Source: Crocinitomicaceae bacterium (lineage in GTDB: Bacteria > Bacteroidota > Bacteroidia > Flavobacteriales_D > Crocinitomicaceae). Taken from it: DNA of 9,563 bases. Below, in pieces: positions 1 to 6,688 of this stretch. The position numbers were made by a program, and so were the translations under genes. The DNA lies in assembly GCA_011522905.1 (NCBI GenBank), contig WTIB01000155.1, positions 1-9,563 of the forward strand, in the 5' to 3' direction. The notes beneath the pieces were generated by a model. That model saw only the letters and a program-made list of their open reading frames with translations. It made no database searches and was not told the DNA's origin. Position 1 is the first letter of the stretch, and each line of letters starts with the position of its first letter.

Positions 1-353
1 TAGAAGATATTGGATGGGCGATTCAGCAGCATGCTGAATCTCACGGTTATGGGGTGGTACGAGATCTCGTAGGGCATGGTTTAGGTAAGTCTTTGCATGA
101 AGAGCCTCAGGTGCCTAATTATGGAAGAAGGGGTAGGGGTAAAAAACTTTTAAATGGCCTTACCATTGCTATTGAACCTATGATTAATATGGGGACTGAA
201 AAAGTAGTGACTTTGGATGATGAATGGACGATTGTCACAGCAGATGGTAAACCAAGTGCACATTTCGAACACGATATTGCGATTGTAGATGGTAAACCTG
301 ATATTTTGTCAACTTTTGATTACATCTATGATGTTATAGGAAGTGATGATTAG
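1..353 (+). CDS. map: Methionine aminopeptidase type I, C-terminal part (5' truncated)
   Basis: This enzyme removes the initiator Met from new proteins in the cytoplasm, using a two-metal centre. The reading frame is open from base 3 to the TAG at 351-353, so about 116 residues are visible and the gene starts before the window. The GTG at 54 is an internal Val, not the start. Three of the five metal ligands of the family can be seen: His in GHGLGKSLHEEPQ (codon 75-77), Glu in AIEPMINMG (codon 174-176) and Glu in SAHFEHDIAI (codon 267-269). The second His of the first motif (codon 96-98) matches the catalytic His178 of the E. coli enzyme. The two Asp ligands lie upstream, outside the window. 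The stretch VPNYGRRGRGKK is a form I associate with Bacteroidota. The 3' end overlaps the next gene by 8 bp, which suggests translational coupling. Identity is certain; completeness cannot be judged. Confidence 0.95.
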   Translation, partial: EDIGWAIQQHAESHGYGVVRDLVGHGLGKSLHEEPQVPNYGRRGRGKKLLNGLTIAIEPMINMGTEKVVTLDDEWTIVTADGKPSAHFEHDIAIVDGKPDILSTFDYIYDVIGSDD

Positions 354-909
354 GGAAGAAAAATTGATTTCCATCGCCGTATTGACGGTATTGTTGTATG
401 CTTTAGGCATTCTGCTTGACGCTTCTTTTTTTTTGATTCCATTTCCATTATTTGACCTCATATTCTTTGCTGTTTTTGTCCAATTTTTGTTTTGGAATAG
501 AAACGTGATAAAAGGCTACATCTGGTTTTATTTTTCTGCTGCATTGCTTCAGGTTTTCTGTAATCCACTTTTTTTAGGTACAGCTTTAAGCTCAGCTCAC
601 CTGAATCAATTAGATGATTTCTTAATTGTTGATGTACTAAAACTTGTATCCAAGCTATTATTAATTGCGACTTTAATCTTTTGGAGATTTCATCGCAAGC
701 TAAAATTTTCTTTATTAATTGTTTTGGCTTTCAGCTTGTTTGTAATGCTTGGGATGACAGAAGACTTTTTCTGGATAAGCCCTTTGGCACCTGCAATTGT
801 AGCTTTTCAATTATGGAGGGAAGACCAGCGCAATCCTTTTCGATATTTATGGATTTTGCAGTCTATATTTGACTTATTTACGGTAGTAATGCTGCATTAC
901 GCTCGTTGA
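346..909 (+). CDS. Small multi-spanning membrane protein of unknown function
   Basis: A protein of 187 residues (188 if the GTG at 343 is used). I chose the ATG at 346 because it is the stronger codon. It overlaps the end of map by 8 bp (ATGATTAG), so translation is probably coupled. The protein is almost wholly hydrophobic. I count about six to seven likely membrane segments, near residues 8-28, 30-50, 58-77, 95-114, 118-135, 140-157 and 166-184. They are separated by short charged turns such as WRFHRK and WREDQRN. There is no signal-peptide cleavage site, lipobox or catalytic motif. The pattern of a CNPLF motif followed by an amphipathic stretch and another helix is loosely like the small Bacteroidota membrane family DUF6804, but I hold that only weakly. 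A run of nine T at 426-434 lies early in the gene. The function is unknown; it is an inner-membrane protein by inference. Confidence 0.75.
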   Translation: MIREEKLISIAVLTVLLYALGILLDASFFLIPFPLFDLIFFAVFVQFLFWNRNVIKGYIWFYFSAALLQVFCNPLFLGTALSSAHLNQLDDFLIVDVLKLVSKLLLIATLIFWRFHRKLKFSLLIVLAFSLFVMLGMTEDFFWISPLAPAIVAFQLWREDQRNPFRYLWILQSIFDLFTVVMLHYAR

Positions 910-918
910 GCGTGCAGC
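891..918 (+). terminator. Stem-loop between convergent genes, containing a stop codon (possible terminator)
   Basis: ACGCTC (899-904) and GAGCGT (908-913) form a perfect 6-bp GC-rich stem around the loop GTT. An outer stem GCTGC (891-895) with GCAGC (914-918) adds 5 bp, leaving a 3-nt bulge (ATT). The TGA stop of the membrane-protein gene (907-909) lies in the loop and 3' arm. No run of T follows on either strand, so it is not a textbook intrinsic terminator. Its place between converging genes fits a transcript-end or 3'-protecting structure for either. Confidence 0.45.
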
Positions 919-946
919 CAACTAAATAAACTATCTCAGTGTTATA

Positions 947-2338
947 TTAAAGGTGAATTACCTCATCGTAAGCTGCAGCCGCAGCTTCCATTACAGCCTC
1001 AGACATAGTTGGATGAGGATGAATGGTTTTGATTAAGTCTTCACCTGTTGTCTCCAATTTTCTAATGGCAACGATTTCCGCAATCATTTCGGTTACATTT
1101 GCTCCAATCATGTGCCCTCCAAGAAGCTCACCATATTTTGCATCAAATATGAGTTTGACAAATCCATCTTTTGCACCAGCCGCACTGGCTTTTCCAGAAG
1201 CAGAAAATGGAAATTTCCCAATTTTAATATCAAGTCCTTTGTCTTTTGCAGCTTTTTCAGTCATTCCTACGGAGGCAATTTCTGGGGAACAGTAGGTACA
1301 CCCTGGAATATTTCCATAATCGATAGGCTCTGGATGATGACCTGCTATTTTCTCAACACAAACGATTCCTTCTGCTGAGGCAACATGGGCTAGTGCAGGG
1401 CCAGGAACCACGTCTCCAATCGCATAGTATCCAGGAAGGTTTGTTTGGTAGAAATCATTAACCAATATTTTTCCGTTATCTACAACTATTCCAAGCTCTT
1501 CAAGTCCAATATTTTCAATATTTGCTTGGATTCCAACAGCAGAGAGTACAACGTCGCAATCAATTTTTTCTTCCCCTTTTTCCGTTTTGACATGAACAAC
1601 ACAACCTTTGCCCTTTGTGTCAACAGATTCAACGGATGAATTGGTCATAATTTTTAGACCCGCTTTTTTGAATGATTTCTCTAACTGTTTAGATACATCA
1701 TTATCTTCAACAGGAACAATATTTGGCATGTATTCAACAATTGTGACTTCTGTTCCAATAGCGTTATAAAAGTAAGCGAACTCAACTCCAATTGCTCCTG
1801 AACCCACAACTACCATTTTTTTCGGTTGTTTCTCTAGAGTCATTGCTTGTCGATAGCCAATAATTTTCTTGCCATCTTGAGGAAGGTTAGGAAGCGCTCT
1901 TGATCTTGCACCAGTGGCTATTATGATACCTTTACTTGCAGTGTAATCTGTAGACTTTCCATTCTCATCAGTAACAGTAACCGTTTTTGAGGCTTTGAGT
2001 ACACCGGTACCATTTAGAACGTCTATTTTATTTTTTTTCATTAAAAACTTAATACCATTGCTCATGCCATCGGCCACATCACGACTTCTTTTGATCATTC
2101 CTCCAAAGTCCGCTTTTGCTTCTTTTACAGAAATACCATAATCCGATGCATGACTTAGATATTCAAAAACATTTGCAGATTTCAATAAAGCTTTTGTTGG
2201 AATACAACCCCAATTGAGACAAATGCCTCCTAAAGATTCTCTCTCAACTACAGCAGTCTTCATTCCAAGCTGTGATGCTCTAATTGCTGTTACATATCCA
2301 CCTGGCCCGCTGCCCACTACAATAATATCATAACTCAT
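947..2338 (-). CDS. lpdA: Dihydrolipoamide dehydrogenase (E3)
   Basis: This FAD enzyme reoxidises dihydrolipoyl groups with NAD+ in the pyruvate and 2-oxoglutarate dehydrogenase complexes, the branched-chain complex and the glycine cleavage system. The 463-residue length is normal for the family. It has the FAD-binding GSGPGG at residues 9-14, the redox disulfide Cys40/Cys45 in GGICLNWGCIPTK, the NAD-binding GSGAIG at 179-184, the second FAD motif YAIGD at 305-309 and the C-terminal HPHPTMSE with the His442/Glu447 dyad. I start it at the ATG at 2338 (MSYDIIVVG). The frame is open 20 codons further, to 2398, but that extension has no family match and covers the likely promoter. It stands alone, divergent from the purL operon and convergent with the membrane-protein gene, 37 bp apart. 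No E1 or E2 gene is adjacent, so which complex it serves cannot be told. Confidence 0.95.
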   Translation of the reverse strand: MSYDIIVVGSGPGGYVTAIRASQLGMKTAVVERESLGGICLNWGCIPTKALLKSANVFEYLSHASDYGISVKEAKADFGGMIKRSRDVADGMSNGIKFLMKKNKIDVLNGTGVLKASKTVTVTDENGKSTDYTASKGIIIATGARSRALPNLPQDGKKIIGYRQAMTLEKQPKKMVVVGSGAIGVEFAYFYNAIGTEVTIVEYMPNIVPVEDNDVSKQLEKSFKKAGLKIMTNSSVESVDTKGKGCVVHVKTEKGEEKIDCDVVLSAVGIQANIENIGLEELGIVVDNGKILVNDFYQTNLPGYYAIGDVVPGPALAHVASAEGIVCVEKIAGHHPEPIDYGNIPGCTYCSPEIASVGMTEKAAKDKGLDIKIGKFPFSASGKASAAGAKDGFVKLIFDAKYGELLGGHMIGANVTEMIAEIVAIRKLETTGEDLIKTIHPHPTMSEAVMEAAAAAYDEVIHL

Positions 2339-2357
2339 ATTCAAATATTTTAGGAAA

Positions 2358-2365
2358 CAAAAGTA
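2358..2365 (-). promoter_or_regulatory. Candidate -7 promoter element for lpdA
   Basis: The minus strand reads TACTTTTG, an exact match to the Bacteroidota -7 consensus TAnnTTTG. It ends 19 nt before the lpdA ATG, which would give a leader of roughly a dozen nt. I found no good -33 TTTG at the usual 19-21 nt spacing. Its position inside the open upstream extension of the reading frame supports the shorter Lpd start. Confidence 0.5.
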
Positions 2366-2443
2366 CTCAAAATAATGATATTTTAGTCTAATTGACAAGA
2401 GTGCATTTGTCTCAAAGAAGTACTTCGATTTTATTCTGTTTTA

Positions 2444-2470
2444 AACGATAGTTATCCCCTTATTATCGTT
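2444..2470. repeat. Inverted repeat upstream of purL (possible operator)
   Basis: AACGATA (2444-2450) and TATCGTT (2464-2470) are perfect 7-bp inverted arms with a 13-nt spacer. Arm centres are 20 bp apart, close to two helical turns, so they face the same side of the DNA. The right arm touches the first base of the candidate purL -7 element. This layout could bind a dimeric repressor, but a 7-bp dyad in AT-rich DNA may be chance. Confidence 0.3.
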
Positions 2471-2477
2471 ATTTTTG
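2470..2477 (+). promoter_or_regulatory. Candidate -7 promoter element for the purL operon
   Basis: TATTTTTG fits TAnnTTTG exactly and ends 19 nt before the purL ATG at 2497, the same distance as for lpdA on the other strand. The -33 region is weak (only TTTTAAA near 2439-2445, too far away). The 158-bp gap 2339-2496 holds these two elements and the dyad, and no gene that I can see. Confidence 0.5.
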
Positions 2478-2496
2478 TTCGATAAAATGATAATAC

Positions 2497-4734
2497 ATGA
2501 ATGATACGCAGCAAGTAGAGGCCACTGTTGAACAAGCGATTGATTTAGGTTTGAGAGCGGATGAATTTGAGATGATTAAAGATATTCTTGGAAGGACCCC
2601 CAATTTTACAGAAACAGCAATATATTCTGTCATGTGGTCTGAACATTGTTCTTATAAAAATTCAATTCTTTGGTTAAAAACCTTACCTAAAGATGGTCCT
2701 CACATGTTGGTAAAAGCAGGAGAGGAAAATGCTGGCCTCGTTGATATTGGTGATGGTATGGGATGTGTATTCAAAATTGAATCTCACAACCATCCAAGTG
2801 CACTTGAGCCATATCAGGGAGCTGCTACTGGTGTAGGTGGAATTAATCGAGACATTTTTACTATGGGTGCTAGGCCAATTGCACAGTTAAATTCGTTGCG
2901 TTTTGGAAATATTGAAAGAGACAGAACCAAATGGTTGGTAAAAGGTGTAGTTAAAGGAATTGGTGACTATGGTAATGCTTTTGGTATTCCCATTGTTGGA
3001 GGAGAGGTAGCTTTTGATGATTCGTACAATACAAATCCACTTGTCAATGCTTTTTCTGCTGGTACCATTGATATAAATAATATGATTTCGGCGACAGCAA
3101 AAGGGCCAGGTAATCCGGTTTTTATAGTTGGTTCTTCCACTGGAAAAGATGGTATTGCTGGAGCAGCATTTGCTTCAAAAGACATCACTGAAGATTCAGC
3201 TTCTGATTTGCCTTCTGTTCAGGTTGGGGATCCGTTTATGGAAAAGCTTTTGTTGGAGGCTACAATGGAATTATCTAAAACAGATGCCATTGTTGGAATG
3301 CAGGATATGGGGGCAGCAGGAATTACTTGTTCTACATGTGAAATGAGCGCTGCAGGAGATGTGGGTATGGAGATTAATTTGGACCATGTTCCAACAAGAC
3401 AAGAAAATATGTTGCCATATGAAATTCTATTGTCTGAATCTCAAGAGAGAATGTTGGTTGTTGTTCACAAAGGCAAAGAAGATATTGTCAAGGAAATATT
3501 TACCAAATGGGATCTTCATGCCGAAGAAATTGGTGTTGTGACAGATACCAAAAGAATTAGGTATTATATGGGAGGAGAGCTTGTTGGTGATGTTCCTGCA
3601 GAATCATTGGTTCTTGGTGGAGGAGCGCCTCAATATGAAAGAGCGTATTCCGAGCCAGCTTATTATCAAGAGTTTAAAAAGTTTAATATCGACTCCATCG
3701 AAATGCCAGCTTCACTAAAAGAGGTAGCTCATTCATTGCTGGCGATGCCTAATATTGCTTCAAAGAAATGGGTATACGAGCAATACGATTCTATGGTTGG
3801 AACCCGAACAATGACTACCAATGTTCCGTCAGATGCGGGAGTGGTTAACATTAAAGGAACTAATAAAGGTTTGGCAATGACAGTTGACTGTAATTCTAGA
3901 TATGTGAATGCAGATCCAGAGGTAGGGACAATGATCGCTGTTTCTGAAGCTTCACGTAACATCGTTTGTTCTGGGGGAGAGCCAAGCGCGATTACGAATT
4001 GTTTGAATTTTGGAAATCCTTATAATCCTGAATCATACTGGCAATTTGTTGGCGCCATCAAAGGAATGTCCGCTGCATGTCTTAAATTTAAAACACCGGT
4101 TACAGGAGGAAATGTGTCTTTTTACAACCAATCAGTTACGGATGGAGTTGAAATTCCTGTTCATCCAACGCCAACAATTGGAATGATTGGTATTTTGGAG
4201 GATAAGAATAAACTCATGTCATTGGATTTTAAAACTAAAGGTGATTTAATTTTCCTGATTGGAGAATACAAGGAGGATATTTCTTCATCCGAATATCTTG
4301 CAAATTATCATGGTGTTAAAGCATCTCCAGCGCCATATTTCGACTTAGAGGAGGAATTCAAAATGCAAGAAGTCGTTAAGACGCTCATTAATAATGATTT
4401 AATAAACGCTGCTCATGATGTTTCAGATGGAGGACTTTATGTAACTTTGGTAGAGATGTCTTTAAATCGTAATTTAGGTTTTGATATCGTTACCGATTCT
4501 GAAATACGAGAAGACGCATTTTTGTTTGGAGAAGGTCAGGGAAGGGTGGTTGTAACCGTTTCAGAGGACGAGGAGGATGAGTTTTTGGAATACATGATTT
4601 CATCTAAGGTTAACTTGACTTTACTTGGACATGTAACGAAAGGAAAGATGGTGGTAGATGATGAACATTTTGGCTTTGTAGATGAAGCTAAAGATATCTT
4701 TGAAAATGCTTTAGGTAGAATCTTAGAAAATTAA
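2497..4734 (+). CDS. purL: Phosphoribosylformylglycinamidine synthase, small PurL subunit
   Basis: This is the fourth step of purine biosynthesis: FGAR, ATP and ammonia from glutamine give FGAM. The 745-residue length is that of small PurL, which works with separate PurS and PurQ (glutaminase) subunits. The N-terminal and glutaminase domains of the fused enzyme of about 1,200-1,300 residues are absent. Seen in order: WSEHCSYKNS (residues 47-56), the nucleotide-binding SHNHPSALEPYQGAATG (96-112), GGINRDIFTMGARP (114-127), QDMGAAGITCS (269-279), a second AIRS-type half with FGNPYNPESYWQF (505-517) and TGGNVSFYNQ (536-545), and AHDVSDGGL (639-647). The ATG at 2497 is 19 nt after a good -7 element and fits the family N-terminus. 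It heads a tight operon, with the next gene after 3 nt. Neither purS nor purQ is in the window, so they must lie elsewhere if the complex is complete. Confidence 0.97.
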   Translation: MNDTQQVEATVEQAIDLGLRADEFEMIKDILGRTPNFTETAIYSVMWSEHCSYKNSILWLKTLPKDGPHMLVKAGEENAGLVDIGDGMGCVFKIESHNHPSALEPYQGAATGVGGINRDIFTMGARPIAQLNSLRFGNIERDRTKWLVKGVVKGIGDYGNAFGIPIVGGEVAFDDSYNTNPLVNAFSAGTIDINNMISATAKGPGNPVFIVGSSTGKDGIAGAAFASKDITEDSASDLPSVQVGDPFMEKLLLEATMELSKTDAIVGMQDMGAAGITCSTCEMSAAGDVGMEINLDHVPTRQENMLPYEILLSESQERMLVVVHKGKEDIVKEIFTKWDLHAEEIGVVTDTKRIRYYMGGELVGDVPAESLVLGGGAPQYERAYSEPAYYQEFKKFNIDSIEMPASLKEVAHSLLAMPNIASKKWVYEQYDSMVGTRTMTTNVPSDAGVVNIKGTNKGLAMTVDCNSRYVNADPEVGTMIAVSEASRNIVCSGGEPSAITNCLNFGNPYNPESYWQFVGAIKGMSAACLKFKTPVTGGNVSFYNQSVTDGVEIPVHPTPTIGMIGILEDKNKLMSLDFKTKGDLIFLIGEYKEDISSSEYLANYHGVKASPAPYFDLEEEFKMQEVVKTLINNDLINAAHDVSDGGLYVTLVEMSLNRNLGFDIVTDSEIREDAFLFGEGQGRVVVTVSEDEEDEFLEYMISSKVNLTLLGHVTKGKMVVDDEHFGFVDEAKDIFENALGRILEN

Positions 4735-4737
4735 TTT

Positions 4738-5376
4738 ATGGAATACAATACGACAAGAGAAAAGCTAATTCTTCCTGAATATGGTAGAAATGTGCAGAAT
4801 ATGATTTCACATGCCATGGAAATTAATGACCGGACAGAGAGAAATAGAGCGGCACAGGCCATAATAGAAGTAATGGGACAATTAAATCCCCATCTAAGAG
4901 ATGTCGATGATTTTCGTCATAAATTATGGACGCATTTGTTTGTGATGTCTGATTTTAAATTGGATGTTGATTCACCCTATGAAATTCCTAAACAAGAGGT
5001 CCTGAACGAAAAGCCCGAGCAAATGGAATATCCAATGGGTCATATAAAATATGGTCATTACGGTAAGTACACGGAGAAATTATTGAAATCGGCCAAAGAA
5101 ATTGATGATCCAGAGGCTAAAGATTCATTTAAAATGGCCATGGCTAATTTCATGAAGAAACAATATTTGGTTCATAATAATGGAGCCGTTGAAAACCATG
5201 TGATTGCTGAAAACTTGAATGAGCTATCTAATGGAGATCTTTCAATTGAGGACCCTGACGAACTTGTGAGTACGAATCAATTACTTCGCACGATGGGACT
5301 GAACAAGAAGTTTTCTAAGTCAAATAAGTCTAACAAGTCCAATTATAAATCCAAGAAAAAGAAATATAAAAAATAA
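4738..5376 (+). CDS. DUF4290 family protein with lysine-rich tail
   Basis: A 212-residue soluble protein with no signal peptide or membrane segment. I recognise it as DUF4290, a family of unknown function largely confined to Bacteroidota. The N-terminal YNTTREKLILPEYGRN (residues 3-18) and the following helical stretch with NRAAQAIIEVMGQLNPHLRD (36-55) are its hallmark. A second conserved block, MGHIKYGHYGKYTEK, lies at residues 100-114. The last 23 residues (190-212) include 12 Lys, with Ser and Asn, built from SN(K) triplets and a final run of Lys; such a tail is likely disordered and could bind nucleic acid or another polyanion. It sits 3 nt after purL and 3 nt before murA. From memory, DUF4290 next to murA recurs in Bacteroidota, which hints at a link with envelope synthesis, but no function is known and none should be assigned. 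Confidence 0.88.
   Translation: MEYNTTREKLILPEYGRNVQNMISHAMEINDRTERNRAAQAIIEVMGQLNPHLRDVDDFRHKLWTHLFVMSDFKLDVDSPYEIPKQEVLNEKPEQMEYPMGHIKYGHYGKYTEKLLKSAKEIDDPEAKDSFKMAMANFMKKQYLVHNNGAVENHVIAENLNELSNGDLSIEDPDELVSTNQLLRTMGLNKKFSKSNKSNKSNYKSKKKKYKK
5317..5343 (+). repeat. Three tandem 9-bp coding repeats in the DUF4290 tail
   Basis: Three copies, AAGTCAAAT, AAGTCTAAC and AAGTCCAAT, encode Lys-Ser-Asn three times. The copies differ only at third codon positions, so the peptide repeat is exact while the DNA has drifted. This suggests an old duplication kept by selection on the protein, not recent slippage. Confidence 0.7.
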
Positions 5377-5379
5377 GTT

Positions 5380-6687
5380 ATGGCTTCATTTGAAATACAT
5401 GGAGGAAAACCTTTAAAGGGTGAACTTATACCACAAGGAGCTAAAAACGAGGCTTTACAAGTTTTATGTGCTCCATTGTTAACAGCTGAAAAAGTTACCA
5501 TTTCTAATATTCCTGATATCATAGATGTAAATAAGCTAATTGCCCTTTTGCAAGCTATGGGAGTAAAGGTAGAAAAAGTAGAAAAGGGGACTTATATATT
5601 TCAAGCGAAAGACATCGATTTGAAATATTTGGAAACAGAAGATTTCAAAAAGAGAGCTTCTTCTTTACGAGGCTCTATTATGATTGTCGGTCCGTTGCTC
5701 GCAAGATTTGGTGCAGGATACATTCCTAAACCAGGTGGTGATAAAATTGGAAGAAGACGTTTAGATACCCATTTTGAAGGTTTTGCAAAACTAGGCGCCA
5801 AATTCAACTATGACGCTGGCGAGCATTTTTATTCGGTTGAATGTAAAAAATTGAAGGGAACCTATATACACCTCGAAGAGGCATCGGTAACTGGAACAGC
5901 GAATGTGATTATGGCCGCTGTAATGGCTTCAGGTAAAACAACTTTCTACAATGCGGCCTGTGAGCCTTACATTCAGCAATTGTGTAAAATGTTGAATTCA
6001 ATGGGTGCTAAGATAAGCGGTGTAGGATCAAACATGCTGATTATTGAAGGCGTAAAATCTTTAGGGGGCTGCTATCATAGAGTGAATCCTGATATGATCG
6101 AAATAGGTAGCTTTATTGGCTTAGCGGCAATGACAAAATCAGAGATTACGATTAAGGATGTAAGCTACGATAGCTTGGGAGTAATTCCTAATGTCTTTAA
6201 AAGGATGGGAATCAAGCTAGAAAGGAGGGGAGACGATATTTATGTTCCTGCCCAAGATTCCTATGAAATTGAAAACTTTATTGATGGTTCGATCCTGACG
6301 ATTTATGATGCACCTTGGCCAGGTTTTACACCAGACCTATTATCAATTATTTTGGTTGTAGCTACACAAGCTAAAGGTTCCGTTTTGATTCATCAAAAAA
6401 TGTTTGAGTCACGTTTATTTTTTGTAGATAAATTAATCGATATGGGCGCTCAAATTATATTGTGTGATCCACATAGGGCAACTGTTATTGGTCTAAATAG
6501 GGAGCATGATTTAAGGGGTATTAGTATGACATCACCAGACATTCGTGCTGGAGTATCATTATTAATTGCTGCACTATCTGCAAAGGGTAAAAGTGTCATT
6601 CATAATATTGAACAGATTGATAGGGGGTATCAGGATATCGAATATCGATTGAACAATATTGGAGCAGATATCAGAAGAATAGGTTAA
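5380..6687 (+). CDS. murA: UDP-N-acetylglucosamine 1-carboxyvinyltransferase with Asp in place of the active-site Cys
   Basis: This cytoplasmic enzyme catalyses the first committed step of peptidoglycan synthesis, moving enolpyruvate from PEP to UDP-GlcNAc. At 435 residues it is slightly longer than the E. coli enzyme (419). Visible catalytic residues are Lys22-Asn23 in QGAKNEAL, Arg97 in LRGSIM, Asp319 in FTPDLLS (equivalent to Asp305 of E. coli) and Arg389 in SPDIRAG. The loop that carries Cys115 in E. coli (PGGCTIGARP) reads PGGDKIGRRR here, with Asp121 at that position. The Cys is what fosfomycin alkylates, and Cys-to-Asp forms (Mycobacterium, Chlamydia, Borrelia) stay active but resist the drug. 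Start and stop are 3 nt and 1 nt from the neighbouring genes, so it lies inside the purL operon and has no promoter of its own that I can see. Confidence 0.96.
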   Translation: MASFEIHGGKPLKGELIPQGAKNEALQVLCAPLLTAEKVTISNIPDIIDVNKLIALLQAMGVKVEKVEKGTYIFQAKDIDLKYLETEDFKKRASSLRGSIMIVGPLLARFGAGYIPKPGGDKIGRRRLDTHFEGFAKLGAKFNYDAGEHFYSVECKKLKGTYIHLEEASVTGTANVIMAAVMASGKTTFYNAACEPYIQQLCKMLNSMGAKISGVGSNMLIIEGVKSLGGCYHRVNPDMIEIGSFIGLAAMTKSEITIKDVSYDSLGVIPNVFKRMGIKLERRGDDIYVPAQDSYEIENFIDGSILTIYDAPWPGFTPDLLSIILVVATQAKGSVLIHQKMFESRLFFVDKLIDMGAQIILCDPHRATVIGLNREHDLRGISMTSPDIRAGVSLLIAALSAKGKSVIHNIEQIDRGYQDIEYRLNNIGADIRRIG

Positions 6688-6688
6688 A

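Noticed and set aside
54..353. GTG at 54 as a start giving a short 99-residue gene
   Set aside because: The frame is open to the window edge and the protein is the C-terminal part of methionine aminopeptidase.
1023..1639. Several plus-strand open frames inside lpdA
   Set aside because: They are shadows of a clearly conserved minus-strand gene; none has recognisable motifs.
2339..2398. Twenty-residue N-terminal extension of Lpd
   Set aside because: The family starts at the flavin-binding strand (MSYDIIVVGSG). The extension has no family match and covers the likely promoter.
2361..2424. AAGTACT present twice (2361-2367 and 2418-2424), the second within the palindrome GAAGTACTTC
   Set aside because: A 7-mer repeated once in 158 AT-rich bases is expected by chance; too weak for an operator call.
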